DNA of 64,000 nt from Bradyrhizobium sp. BRP22 (GTDB taxonomy: Bacteria; Pseudomonadota; Alphaproteobacteria; Rhizobiales; Xanthobacteraceae), in assembly GCF_020194175.1 (NCBI RefSeq), contig NZ_JADYVX010000040.1, positions 1-64,000 of the forward strand, in the 5' to 3' direction. The notes under the pieces are model-generated. The model did not search any database and was not told the DNA's origin. It was given only the letters and a program-made list of their open reading frames with translations. Position numbers and translations under genes: made by a program. Position 1 is the first letter of the stretch. Each line of letters begins with the position of its first letter. This document shows, one piece after another, positions 42,453 to 51,693 of this stretch.

Positions 42453-43730
42453 ATGGCGACACCACGCGATAAATTCGGCAGGCCGATCGTTGTCGTGACC
42501 GGCATGGGCATCGTCACCTCGCTCGGCGCCGGCAAGACCGACAATTGGGCCAAGCTCGTCGCCGGCGAATCCGGGATCAAGACGGTCACCCGTTTCCCGA
42601 TCGATGGCTTGAGGAGCACAATGGCGGGAACGATCGATTTCATCGACGTCGATCCCTTCACGTCCACCAGGCTTTCCGAGCGCATCGCCGAAATCGCCAC
42701 CGAAGAGGCGCTGGCGCAATCCGGCATCGGCAGCAAGGGCGACTTTCCAGGCCCCCTCTTCCTCGCGGTCGCGCCGGTTGAGACCGAATGGCCGCAGCGG
42801 CTCGAACTCGGGCGCACGGTCGCCAAGAGGGAATTCGACTACTATGACATGCTGCGCGCAAGCGGCGGCGGCAGGTTCGCTCCTTATCATGATCGCTTCA
42901 TGTTCGGCTCGGTCGCAAAATTCCTCGCCGAGAACTTCGGTACCAAGGGCTCGCCGATCTCGCTGTCGACAGCCTGCGCCTCCGGCGCGACGGCGATCCA
43001 GCTCGGCGTGGAGGCGATCCGGCGCGGCGAGGCAGATGCCGCGCTGTGCGTTGCGACCGACGGCTCGGTGAATCCGGAAGCCGTGGTCCGCTTCTCCCTG
43101 CTCTCGGCCCTGTCGACGCAGAACGATCCGCCGCAGGCTGCATCGAAGCCGTTCTCCAAGAACCGCGATGGCTTCGTGATGGCCGAAGGCGCCGGCGCGC
43201 TGGTGCTGGAGAGCTATGAGGCGGCGACTGCGCGCGGCGCGACCATCCTGGGCGTTGTTGCTGGCTGCGGCGAACTGACCGATTCGTTTCATCGCACCCG
43301 CTCGAGCCCGGACGGCAAGCCGATCATCGGCTGCATGCGCAAGACGCTGGCCGACGCCGGCATGGTGCCGGAGCAGATCGACCACATCAACGCGCATGGG
43401 ACGGCGACGCCCGAGAACGACAAGATGGAATATCTGACGACTTCAGCGGTATTCGGCGAGCAGATCTCCAAGATTCCGGTTTCGTCGAACAAGTCGATGG
43501 TCGGCCATACCATCTCGGCGGCCGGTGCGGTCGAGGCGGTGTTCTCACTGCTCACCCTCGAGCATCAGCGGATTCCGCCGACGATCAACTATGACGTGCC
43601 GGATCCGAGCATTCATTTCGATGTGGTCGGCAACAAGGCACGTGATGCCCGCGTCACTGCCGTGATGTCCAACTCATTCGGCTTTGGCGGGCAGAACGCC
43701 TCATTGATCCTGACGCGCGAGCCGGCCTAG
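42453..43730 (+). CDS. fabF: 3-oxoacyl-ACP synthase II (FabF1XL), VLCFA cluster
   Basis: 425 residues from ATG 42453 (GGGGGAAG upstream). Complete KAS site: Cys in ISLSTACASGATAI, His in INAHGTATPENDKMEY and Lys/His in SSNKSMVGHTISAAG. Elongates the acyl chain on AcpXL. The open frame begins at 42357, within a repeat, so that part is not coding. With the catalytically poor neighbour it resembles a KS-alpha/KS-beta pair. Confidence 0.94.
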   Translation: MATPRDKFGRPIVVVTGMGIVTSLGAGKTDNWAKLVAGESGIKTVTRFPIDGLRSTMAGTIDFIDVDPFTSTRLSERIAEIATEEALAQSGIGSKGDFPGPLFLAVAPVETEWPQRLELGRTVAKREFDYYDMLRASGGGRFAPYHDRFMFGSVAKFLAENFGTKGSPISLSTACASGATAIQLGVEAIRRGEADAALCVATDGSVNPEAVVRFSLLSALSTQNDPPQAASKPFSKNRDGFVMAEGAGALVLESYEAATARGATILGVVAGCGELTDSFHRTRSSPDGKPIIGCMRKTLADAGMVPEQIDHINAHGTATPENDKMEYLTTSAVFGEQISKIPVSSNKSMVGHTISAAGAVEAVFSLLTLEHQRIPPTINYDVPDPSIHFDVVGNKARDARVTAVMSNSFGFGGQNASLILTREPA

Positions 43731-43780
43731 AGCATGCTTCGACGAACTGGTCTCCGGTCTTCTGACGAGATCATGCTCGA
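43730..43780. repeat. GAGCATGATC-family repeat between fabF and lpxXL
   Basis: Starts GAGCATGCTTCG and ends CGAGATCATGCTCG, with ACTGGTCTCCGGTCTTCTG in the middle, a diverged copy of the elements at 54911 and 58539. It occupies the position where Rhizobium clusters carry an alcohol dehydrogenase gene. Confidence 0.82.
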
Positions 43781-43798
43781 CCAAACACCACTGTCGCG

Positions 43799-44734
43799 AT
43801 GAACCGCCTGCAGCTCCTGCGTGCCCGCGCGCGCCTTCGCGACGCCGCCAAGCCCGTGGGCGACGCCGCGGTGGGCGCGCTGACAATCGCGCTGTTGCGC
43901 ACCGCGCGCTGCTTCGATCCCTTCAAGACCGCCGATTTCTTCGGTCGCGCTGCGCACTTCATCGGTCGCAGGCTGCGCGAGGACCGGATCGGTCGCGAGA
44001 ATCTGAGGGCCGCGTTTCCGGAAAAATCGCCCGAGGAGATCGAAAACATCCTGGCCGGCGTCTGGGATAATCTCGGCCGCATCGGCGCCGAATTCGCCCA
44101 TCTCGACCATATCTGGGACTACGACCGCGACCATCCCGAAAACAGCCGCATCGAATTGTCGCCGCGAACCATCGAGCTCTTTGACCAGATCAGGGACGAC
44201 GGCAAGCCGGCGCTGATCTTTGCCGCCCATCTCGGCAACTGGGAGTTACCAGCGCTGGCGGCCGTCGCGCACGGGCTCGACACTGCGATCCTGTTCCGGC
44301 GGCCGAACAGCGAAGCCGCGGACCGTGCGATCGAGAAGATCCGCGCGGTCGAGATGGGCACGCTGATCCCCGCCGGCCGCGGCGCGCCGCTCCGCCTTGC
44401 GCAGGCGCTGCAGAACGGCCAGCACGTCGCTATGCTGGTCGACCAATATCTGACCAACGGCGTCGAGGTCACCTTCTTCGGCCGCAAGACCAAGGCCAAC
44501 CCCATGCTGGCGCGGCTCCGGCGTCAGGTCGAATGCCCGATCCACGGCACCCGCATCATCCGCCTGCCCAACAACCGCTTCCGCGGCGAGCTCTCCGAAG
44601 AAATAAAGCCGGTGTTCGACGCATCCGGGGAGATCGATATTCAGGGAACGATGCAGGCCGTCACCAATGTGATCGAAGGCTGGGTCCGCGAATATCCGGA
44701 GCAGTGGTTGTGGCTGCACCGCCGCTGGCGGTGA
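43799..44734 (+). CDS. lpxXL: Lipid A very-long-chain fatty acid acyltransferase LpxXL
   Basis: 311 residues, lysophospholipid acyltransferase (HtrB/LpxL) family. The catalytic His/Glu pair appears in AAHLGNWELPALA, and the substrate region PAGRGAPLRLAQALQNGQHV and LVDQYLTNGVEVTFFGRK are conserved. One N-terminal membrane anchor segment. Transfers the C26-C30 acyl chain from AcpXL to lipid A at the inner membrane. Last gene of the cluster, followed by a repeat and a convergent gene. Confidence 0.94.
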   Translation: MNRLQLLRARARLRDAAKPVGDAAVGALTIALLRTARCFDPFKTADFFGRAAHFIGRRLREDRIGRENLRAAFPEKSPEEIENILAGVWDNLGRIGAEFAHLDHIWDYDRDHPENSRIELSPRTIELFDQIRDDGKPALIFAAHLGNWELPALAAVAHGLDTAILFRRPNSEAADRAIEKIRAVEMGTLIPAGRGAPLRLAQALQNGQHVAMLVDQYLTNGVEVTFFGRKTKANPMLARLRRQVECPIHGTRIIRLPNNRFRGELSEEIKPVFDASGEIDIQGTMQAVTNVIEGWVREYPEQWLWLHRRWR

Positions 44735-44755
44735 GCCTGAAGCTTATACCGCCCG

Positions 44756-44833
44756 CGTCATTGCGAGCGAAGCGAAGCAATCCACTCCTCCGCTTGTGGC
44801 GCTATGGATTGCTTCGCTTCGCTCGCAATGACG
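44756..44833. repeat. CGTCATTGCGAG-family repeat between convergent genes
   Basis: Begins CGTCATTGCGAGCGAAGCG and ends CGCTCGCAATGACG, with GAAGCAATCCA/TGGATTGCTTC inside. Second member of the element at 28908-28991. Sits between the lpxXL and binding-protein stops and could terminate both transcripts. Confidence 0.92.
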
Positions 44834-44855
44834 GACAGAATCCCGACAGCGAGCC

Positions 44856-45965
44856 TTACCTCCCCGTCTTCACCCTCGTCCAGAGACGATTGATGATCCG
44901 CTGGGTTGCCGGGTCGCGCGCAGTGATGACGAACAGCTTCTTCTGCATCGCTTCGTCCGGATAGATGTTCCTGTCGTCGAGGATTTTCGGATCGATCAGC
45001 TTCTGGCTTGCCTGGTTGCCATTGGCGTAGGACAGGAAGTTCGAGTTCTTCGCGGCGACGTCCGGCCGGTAGAGATAGTTGATCAGCTCATAGGCCTCGG
45101 CGACGTTCTTGGCGTCCGCGGGGATCGCGAGATTGTCGAAGAACATCTGCGCGCCCTCTTTCGGAATCGTGTAGCCGATTTCGACGCCGTTCTTGGCTTC
45201 GACCGCGCGGCTGCGCGCCTGCATGATGTCGCCCGACCAGCCCACCACGAAGCAGATCTCGCCTGAAGCGAGCGCGCTCAGATATTCAGAGGAATGAAAC
45301 TTGCGCACATAGGGCCTGACCTTGCTGACGAGGTCGGCGGCGCGTTCGAGATCAGCCTGTTTGGTCGAGTTCGGATCGATGCCGAGATAGTTCAGAGCGG
45401 CCGGCAGGATGTCATCGGCGGAGTCCAGCATATGGATGCCGCAGTCCTTGAACTTGGCGAGATTCTCGGGCTTGAAGACGATGTCCCAGCTATCGATCCT
45501 GGCGTCGGGGCCGAGAATCTTCTGCGCCATCTGGACGTTGTAGCCGATGCCGGTGGTGCCCCACATGTAATTGGCGGCGTAGTTGTTGCCGGGATCGTAG
45601 GTCGCGAGCTGGCTGGTCACCACCGGCCAGGCATTGGCGAGGTTCGGCAGTTTCGACTTGTCGAGCTTGAGGAAGACCTTTGCGGTGATCTGGCGCTGCA
45701 GGAAATAGCCGGTCGGCACCACGACGTCGTAGCCCGACTTGCCCGCGAGCAGCCGCGTCTCCAGCGTCTCGTTAGCATCGAAGGTGTCGTAAGTTACCCT
45801 GATGCCGGTCTCCTTCGTGAAGTCCTCCAGCACCCCCGGCGCCATATAGTTCGACCAATTGTAGAAATTGACCGTGCGCTCCTCGGCGCGGGCAGAGGAA
45901 CAAACGAGCAGGGCCGCAGCCAAGAGGGCGGCGAAGCGAAGGGGATGACAGCCCAGCTCGTGCAT
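44856..45965 (-). CDS. Polyamine-type (PotF/PotD) periplasmic binding protein
   Basis: 369 residues from ATG 45965 (GAGGTAGAGAG upstream), with signal peptide (RFAALLAAALLVCSSARAEE). Mature start VNFYNWSNYMAPGVLEDFTK and SWDIVFKPENLAKFKDCGI, AFGM-like features match putrescine/spermidine receptors (PotF). No permease or ATPase genes follow, so it is an orphan receptor unless it uses a transporter encoded elsewhere. It is 4 bp downstream of the aminotransferase gene and probably co-transcribed. Confidence 0.92.
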   Translation of the reverse strand: MHELGCHPLRFAALLAAALLVCSSARAEERTVNFYNWSNYMAPGVLEDFTKETGIRVTYDTFDANETLETRLLAGKSGYDVVVPTGYFLQRQITAKVFLKLDKSKLPNLANAWPVVTSQLATYDPGNNYAANYMWGTTGIGYNVQMAQKILGPDARIDSWDIVFKPENLAKFKDCGIHMLDSADDILPAALNYLGIDPNSTKQADLERAADLVSKVRPYVRKFHSSEYLSALASGEICFVVGWSGDIMQARSRAVEAKNGVEIGYTIPKEGAQMFFDNLAIPADAKNVAEAYELINYLYRPDVAAKNSNFLSYANGNQASQKLIDPKILDDRNIYPDEAMQKKLFVITARDPATQRIINRLWTRVKTGR

Positions 45966-45969
45966 CTCT

Positions 45970-47139
45970 CTACCTCTTTCGACGGTGCACCGCATCCGAT
46001 AGACGCTCGAGCGCAATGTCGAGGGTCGCGTCCTTCTTTGCGAAGCAAAAACGTACGACCGAGGTCACCGGATCCTTTTCGTAAAAGGCCGAGACGGGGA
46101 TGGCGGCCACCTTGTAGTCCGTCACGATGCGCCGGCAGAACGCCTCGTCGGTCTCGTTGAGCCCGAGCGGCGACAGGTCGACGGTGAGGAAATAGGTGCC
46201 CTGGGATTTCAGGACCGGAAAGCCGAGGCTCTCCAATCCTTGTGTCAGCCGGTCCCTGCTCCGCGCCAGATCCTTGCGCATGTCGTGAAAATACGCGTCG
46301 GCCTTGCCGAGCCCATAGGCCACCGCCGCCTGCAGATTGGGCGCCGTGGTGAAGGTGAGGAACTGATGCACCTTGGCGGCAACCCGCAGCAGCGGCGGCG
46401 CGGCGCAGACGAAACCGACCTTCCAGCCGGTGAGCGAGAAGATCTTGCCGGCACTGCCGACCTTGATGGTGCGGTCCCGCATGCCCGGCAGCGTGATCAG
46501 CGGGATGTGCTCGCGACCATCGAAGATCACGTGCTCCCAGACCTCGTCGCAGATCGCGACCACGTCGAACTCCTGGCAGAACCGCGCCAGCAGTTCGAGG
46601 TCTTCGCGCGGATAGACGACGGCGGACGGATTGAGCGGATTGTTGAACAGCACCGCCTTGGTCTTGTGATTGAAGACGCTCCGCAGCATCTCCTCGTTCA
46701 GCCGCCAGTGCGGCGGCTCGAGCCGCAACAGCCGCGGAATGCCGCCTGCCTGACGGATGATCGGCAGATAGGAATCGTAGACCGGCTGGAAGACCACCAC
46801 CTCATCACCCGGCTCGACCATGGCCAGGATCGATGAGGTCAGCGCTTCGGTGCCGCCCGAGGTCACCATGACTTCCGTCATGGGATCCAGGTCGAGCCCG
46901 TGCCAGCGGCCGTAATGAGCCGCGATCGCCTGCCTGAGCTCGGGGATGCCCATCATCGACGGATACTGGTTGTAGCCGTTGACCGAGGCATCCGCGGCCG
47001 CGCGACGGATGTCCTCCGGACCGGGATCGTCCGGAAAGCCCTGCCCGAGATTGATGGCGTTGTTGTCGCGCGCGAGCTGCGACATCGCTTCGAAAATGGT
47101 GACGGGAAGGTCCGCGAAGACCTTGTTCATGGAAGTCAT
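45970..47139 (-). CDS. PLP-dependent aminotransferase, class I/II (YbdL/kynurenine-aminotransferase-like)
   Basis: 389 residues. PLP-binding Lys in GSAGKIFSLTGWKVGFV, substrate arginine in VVRFCFAKKDATLD, N-terminus INLGQGFPDDPGPEDIRRAA and motif NNPLNPSAVVYPREDLELLA. Class I fold; closest to methionine/kynurenine aminotransferases. Cytoplasmic. Lies between rhodanese and the polyamine-type receptor on one strand with 4-7 bp gaps, so likely one operon. Amino donor unknown. Confidence 0.93.
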   Translation of the reverse strand: MTSMNKVFADLPVTIFEAMSQLARDNNAINLGQGFPDDPGPEDIRRAAADASVNGYNQYPSMMGIPELRQAIAAHYGRWHGLDLDPMTEVMVTSGGTEALTSSILAMVEPGDEVVVFQPVYDSYLPIIRQAGGIPRLLRLEPPHWRLNEEMLRSVFNHKTKAVLFNNPLNPSAVVYPREDLELLARFCQEFDVVAICDEVWEHVIFDGREHIPLITLPGMRDRTIKVGSAGKIFSLTGWKVGFVCAAPPLLRVAAKVHQFLTFTTAPNLQAAVAYGLGKADAYFHDMRKDLARSRDRLTQGLESLGFPVLKSQGTYFLTVDLSPLGLNETDEAFCRRIVTDYKVAAIPVSAFYEKDPVTSVVRFCFAKKDATLDIALERLSDAVHRRKR

Positions 47140-47146
47140 GGAAAGG

Positions 47147-47476
47147 TCAGCCGCCCGTCTTGGTCGGCAATCCTGCCGCCTTCCAGGCCAGCATGCCTCC
47201 TGCCAGATGCTTGTCGTAGGGCAGCCCCGCCGACTGGGCCGCGAGCGAGGCGGTGACCGAACGCTTGCCCGAGCGGCAGGCGAACACGACCTCCTTGCCC
47301 TGCGGATCTGGAATCTCGTCCGGATCGAACGTCGACAGCGGCACCACGGCGCCGTCAGGATAGGCCTCGGCAGCGACCTCGTTGGGCTCGCGGACGTCGA
47401 CCAGGAGATAGCGTCCGTCCGCTATTCCCTTCGACACCTCCTGAGGCGTTAGATCATGCACCTTGTGGTCAGCCAC
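47147..47476 (-). CDS. Single-domain rhodanese
   Basis: 109 residues from GTG 47476, chosen because GGAG lies five bases upstream. Rhodanese loop CRSGKRSVTASLAAQSAG carries the active Cys, after YLLVDVREPNEVAAEAYPDG. Sulfur transferase in the cytoplasm. The open frame extends to 47584 but lacks a usable site. Upstream of the aminotransferase gene by 7 bp. Confidence 0.93.
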   Translation of the reverse strand: MADHKVHDLTPQEVSKGIADGRYLLVDVREPNEVAAEAYPDGAVVPLSTFDPDEIPDPQGKEVVFACRSGKRSVTASLAAQSAGLPYDKHLAGGMLAWKAAGLPTKTGG

Positions 47477-47587
47477 GCGCGTTCTCCAGACAATTCGTGG
47501 GCTCAGCCAGCCCCGTGATTTCGGGCGCAAAGTCGCCCCTTGCGCAGGGAAAATCAAGCACCGCAAAGGGTCGAGGACCGGCAAAAG

Positions 47588-49513
47588 CTAGATCGTTACC
47601 TGCGTTCCGACCTCGACGACGCGGCCGGTCGGGATCTGGAAATAGTCGGTGGCGTCGTTGGAAGAACGGCTGAGGGCGATGAACAGATGGTCCTGCCAGC
47701 GCGGCATGCCGGAATGCGCGGCGGGCTTGAGTGATCGCCGCGACAGGAAGAACGAGGTCGACATGATGTCGAACTGCCAGCCGAGCTTGCGGGCGATCGC
47801 CAGGGTCTTCGGCACGTTCGGCGATTCCATGAAGCCGAAGCGCAGCGTCACCTTCGAGAAGGTCGGGCTGATCTGCTCCATCCGCACCCGCTCGGACGGA
47901 TCGATCCGCGGCGTCGGTGCGGTCTCGATGGTGAGAATGACATTCTTCTCATGCAGCACTTTGTAGTGTTTTAGACTATGCATGAGCGCGGTCGGCGCGC
48001 TGGCGGGGTCGCTGGTCAGGAACACCGCCGTGCCGGAGACGCGCTGCGGCGGCCGCTTTTCCAGCATCGCGACGAGATCGGCGAGCGGGAATTCCAGCTT
48101 GCGCGACTTCTCGAACAACAGCCGGCTGCCCCGCCGCCACGTATACATCAGCAGCATCACGGCGCCGCCGAGCGCGAGCGGCACCCAGCCGCCCTCCAGC
48201 ACCTTCAGCAGGTTTGCCGACAGGAAGGTAACATCGAGAAACAGGAACGGCGCGATCAGCGCGGCGGCGGCGATCGGCGACCATCGCCAGACTTTCCAGA
48301 CCACGACGAAACCCATCATGCCCGTGACCACCATGGTGCCGGTCACCGAGATGCCATAGGCCGAGGCCAGCGCGCTCGAGGAGCGGAACAACAGCACCAG
48401 CAACAACACCGCAACCAGCAGCAGCCGGTTGATGCGGGGAATGTAGATCTGACCCGAATGGGCTTCCGAGGTGTGGCGTATCTCGAAACGCGGCAACAGG
48501 CCGAGCTGGATCGCCTGGCGAGTCAGCGAATAGGCGCCAGTGATGACGGCCTGGCTCGCAATGACCGTGGCGATGGTGGCAAGTACGACCATCGGGATCA
48601 GCGCCCAATCCGGGAACATGAGGAAGAACGGATTCTCGATCGCCTTGGGATCGACAATGACGAGCGCCGCCTGCCCCATGTAATTGAGCGCCAGCGCCGG
48701 CAGCACGATGAACAGCCAGGCGAACTGGATCGGCCGTTTGCCGAAATGCCCGAGATCGGCATAGAGCGCTTCCGCGCCCGTCACGGCGAGAAACACCGCG
48801 CCGAGGGTAATGAAACCGATCAAGCCGTGGTGGAGCATGAAGGAAACGGCATAGAGCGGATTCAGCGCGGCCAGGACCTGCGGATGGGCGATGATCTGTG
48901 GCACGGCTGCGATCGCCAGCACGGCAAACCAGACGCACATGATCGGACCGAAGAATGCCGCAACCCGCGCCGTGCCATGCGATTGCACGGCAAACAGCGC
49001 CACCAGAATCAACGCCGTGATCGGCACGATATAGTGTTCGAAGGTCGCAGTAACGAGCTTGATGCCTTCGATCGCCGACAGCACCGACAGCGCCGGCGTG
49101 ATCACCGCGTCGCCGTAGAATAAGGCCCCGCTGATGATGCCGAGCATCACCACGGCACCGGCACCCTTGGTAACGGCGCGCTCAGCCAGCGCCATCAGCG
49201 CCAGCGTTCCGCCCTCGCCGTGGTTATCGGCGCGCAGCAGGATCACCACATATTTGAGCGTGACGACCACGATCAGCGCCCACAGGATCAGGGAGAGCAC
49301 GCCGAGCACTGCCTGCGTCGTGGCGACGCCACCGTGCCCGCTGGCCGCGACGACAGCTTCGCGCAGGGCATAGAGCGGGCTCGTGCCGATGTCTCCGTAG
49401 ACAACGCCGATGCTGCCGAGCGTCAGCGCCCCGAAACTTGCCGTGGAATGCGCCTCTCCATGTCCACTGGCCGCAGGCGTTTCCGCCGCGGTGACGGCAC
49501 TCTCGGACGACAT
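47588..49513 (-). CDS. kup: Kup potassium uptake protein, copy 1
   Basis: 641 residues. Twelve membrane helices with the K+ transporter signature LGSIGVVYGDIGTSPLYALREA and GGTLALMALAERAVTKGAG; C-terminal cytoplasmic domain about residues 480-641. GAGG lies upstream of ATG 49513. Proton-coupled K+ uptake at the inner membrane. Paralogue of the gene directly upstream (49662-51560), same strand, with 148 bp between. Confidence 0.95.
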   Translation of the reverse strand: MSSESAVTAAETPAASGHGEAHSTASFGALTLGSIGVVYGDIGTSPLYALREAVVAASGHGGVATTQAVLGVLSLILWALIVVVTLKYVVILLRADNHGEGGTLALMALAERAVTKGAGAVVMLGIISGALFYGDAVITPALSVLSAIEGIKLVTATFEHYIVPITALILVALFAVQSHGTARVAAFFGPIMCVWFAVLAIAAVPQIIAHPQVLAALNPLYAVSFMLHHGLIGFITLGAVFLAVTGAEALYADLGHFGKRPIQFAWLFIVLPALALNYMGQAALVIVDPKAIENPFFLMFPDWALIPMVVLATIATVIASQAVITGAYSLTRQAIQLGLLPRFEIRHTSEAHSGQIYIPRINRLLLVAVLLLVLLFRSSSALASAYGISVTGTMVVTGMMGFVVVWKVWRWSPIAAAALIAPFLFLDVTFLSANLLKVLEGGWVPLALGGAVMLLMYTWRRGSRLLFEKSRKLEFPLADLVAMLEKRPPQRVSGTAVFLTSDPASAPTALMHSLKHYKVLHEKNVILTIETAPTPRIDPSERVRMEQISPTFSKVTLRFGFMESPNVPKTLAIARKLGWQFDIMSTSFFLSRRSLKPAAHSGMPRWQDHLFIALSRSSNDATDYFQIPTGRVVEVGTQVTI

Positions 49514-49661
49514 GGGAGGAAGCCTCTATTGTTCACTGCACAATGAAACAGAGTGACAGGCCTATATCCCCGCGCGAATGCATAGGTTAGGCGACAATCA
49601 GGCCTCCGCCATGCATTTAGCACATAACTCTACGGCTGAGCCAGCCAGAATCTCGCGCCCG

Positions 49662-51560
49662 TCAGATAGTTACCTGGGTGCCGACCTCAACCACCCGTCC
49701 GGTCGGGATCTGAAAATAATCGGTTGCGTCGTTGGCGGAGCGGCTCATGGCGATGAACAAGTGATCCTGCCACAGCGGCATGCCCGACTGCGCCGCGGGC
49801 TTGAGCGACCGCCGCGACACGAAGAATGACGTCGCCATGATGTCAAACTGCCAGCCGAGCTTGCGGGCGATCACCAGTGCTTTGGGGACGTTTGGCGATT
49901 CCATGAAGCCGAACCGGAGGCGCACCTTGGAAAACTTGTCGCTGACACGTTCCATATGGACGCGCTCGGAGGGATCGACGCGCGGCGTCTGCGCCGTCTC
50001 GATGGTCAGGACCACATTGTGCTCGTGCAGCACCTTGTTGTGCTTGAGATTGTGCAATAGCGCAGTCGGGACAAAGCCTGGATCGCTGGTGAGGAAGACC
50101 GCGGTGCCCTTGACGATATGCGGCGGCCGCTTCTCCAGGCTCTTGATCAGATCATCGAGCGGCACCTCGATGCGCCGGGTCTTGGCGAGCAGGATGGCCA
50201 CACCACGCCGCCAGGTCCAGATCATGACCGCCATCGCAACGCCAAACAGCAGTGGCACCCAGGCGCCTTCGAACAGTTTCAGGAGATTGGCGCTCAGGAA
50301 AGTCATGTCGACAACCACGAGCGGCACAATCACCGCGGCTGCGGTCGCCACGCGCCAGTTCCACAATTTCCAGATCACGACAAAGCCCATGATGCCGTCG
50401 GCGACCATCGTCGTTGAGACGGCGATGCCGTAGGCCGATGCGAGTCCGCTCGAGGTGTGGAACATCAGCACGAGCAAGACGACGCCGATCAGCAGCAAGC
50501 GGTTGACGCGCGGCAGATAGATCTGCCCGGCATGGGACTCCGAGGTGTAGCGGACCTCGAAGCGCGGCAGCAGACCGAGCTGCACCGCCTGACGCACCAG
50601 CGAATAGGCGCCGGTGATGACGGCCTGGCTTGCGATCACGGTGGCTGCTGTGGCGAGCGCCACCAGCGGCAACAGCAGGAAGTCGGGAACCATCCGGTAA
50701 AAGGAATTCTCGATCGCGGACGGATCAGACAGTACCAGCGCCCCCTGCCCGAAATAATTGAGCAGAAGCGAGGGCAGCACGAAGAACAACCAGCCGTACT
50801 GGATCGGCTTGCGGCCGAAATGGCCGAGATCGGCGTAGAGCGCCTCGCCGCCGGTGACGGCAAGGAACACCGCGCCCAGCGTCACCAATCCGATGGTGCC
50901 ATGCGTGAGCAAGAACTGGAGCCCATAATAGGGATTGATCGCCGCCAGCACCGACGGGTCATCCCTGATGTGGACCAGCCCCATCACGGCGAGCGTTGCG
51001 AACCAGACCACCATCACCGGCCCGAAGGCGGAAGCAACCCGCGCGGTGCCGATGCGCTGAACCGAGAACAACACGACCAGGATGAAGATCGTGACGGGCA
51101 CCACATAATGCTGGAGTGCCGGCGTCGCGAGCTTGAGGCCTTCGACCGCCGACAACACGGAGATCGCCGGCGTGATCATGGAATCGCCGATGAACATCGA
51201 GGCGCCGACCACGCCGAGCGCCAGCAACAGCCAGCTTCTCCGCCCAAGCGCGCGTTGCCCCAGCGCCATCAGCGAGAGCGTGCCCCCCTCGCCGTTGTTG
51301 TCGGCGCGCAGCAACAGCAGCACGTATTTCGAGGTGACGACGATGAAGAGCGCCCACAGGATCAGCGACAGCACGCCGAGGACGATGGTTCGGGATACCG
51401 GCTGTCCGTGGGTGGCGCCGGCGACCGCCTCGCGAAAGGCATAAAGCGGCGAAGTGCCGATATCGCCGAACACCACGCCAATACTGCCCAGCGTCAGGGC
51501 CCAGAAATTGGAGGTGACTGGCCCCTCTTGGACCTCGCTCGATGAGACGCTGACAGCCAT
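49662..51560 (-). CDS. kup: Kup potassium uptake protein, copy 2
   Basis: 632 residues from ATG 51560 (GTG 51611 is an alternative). Same architecture as copy 1: LGSIGVVFGDIGTSPLYAFREA, GGTLSLMALGQRALGRRS and the long C-terminal tail ending TDYFQIPTGRVVEVGTQVTI. Tandem duplication with high identity; the last ~20 residues of both copies are the same. Confidence 0.94.
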   Translation of the reverse strand: MAVSVSSSEVQEGPVTSNFWALTLGSIGVVFGDIGTSPLYAFREAVAGATHGQPVSRTIVLGVLSLILWALFIVVTSKYVLLLLRADNNGEGGTLSLMALGQRALGRRSWLLLALGVVGASMFIGDSMITPAISVLSAVEGLKLATPALQHYVVPVTIFILVVLFSVQRIGTARVASAFGPVMVVWFATLAVMGLVHIRDDPSVLAAINPYYGLQFLLTHGTIGLVTLGAVFLAVTGGEALYADLGHFGRKPIQYGWLFFVLPSLLLNYFGQGALVLSDPSAIENSFYRMVPDFLLLPLVALATAATVIASQAVITGAYSLVRQAVQLGLLPRFEVRYTSESHAGQIYLPRVNRLLLIGVVLLVLMFHTSSGLASAYGIAVSTTMVADGIMGFVVIWKLWNWRVATAAAVIVPLVVVDMTFLSANLLKLFEGAWVPLLFGVAMAVMIWTWRRGVAILLAKTRRIEVPLDDLIKSLEKRPPHIVKGTAVFLTSDPGFVPTALLHNLKHNKVLHEHNVVLTIETAQTPRVDPSERVHMERVSDKFSKVRLRFGFMESPNVPKALVIARKLGWQFDIMATSFFVSRRSLKPAAQSGMPLWQDHLFIAMSRSANDATDYFQIPTGRVVEVGTQVTI

Positions 51561-51693
51561 GGCGGGGGGAGAACGCCCTATCTGCTGGTTTGATCCGGCG
51601 CGGCTATCCACGCTTCCGCGTTCCCTGTCAACGGTTGCGCCGGACGCGTATCCGTGGCAGGCGGACAGACAGCAAGATAGTAAATTCGGCGGA

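Noticed and set aside
40938..43397. 819-codon minus-strand frame over the fabF genes
   Set aside because: High GC at third positions keeps antisense frames open; the product is Arg/Ala/Asp-rich with no recognisable domain, and the plus strand holds well-conserved ketosynthases.
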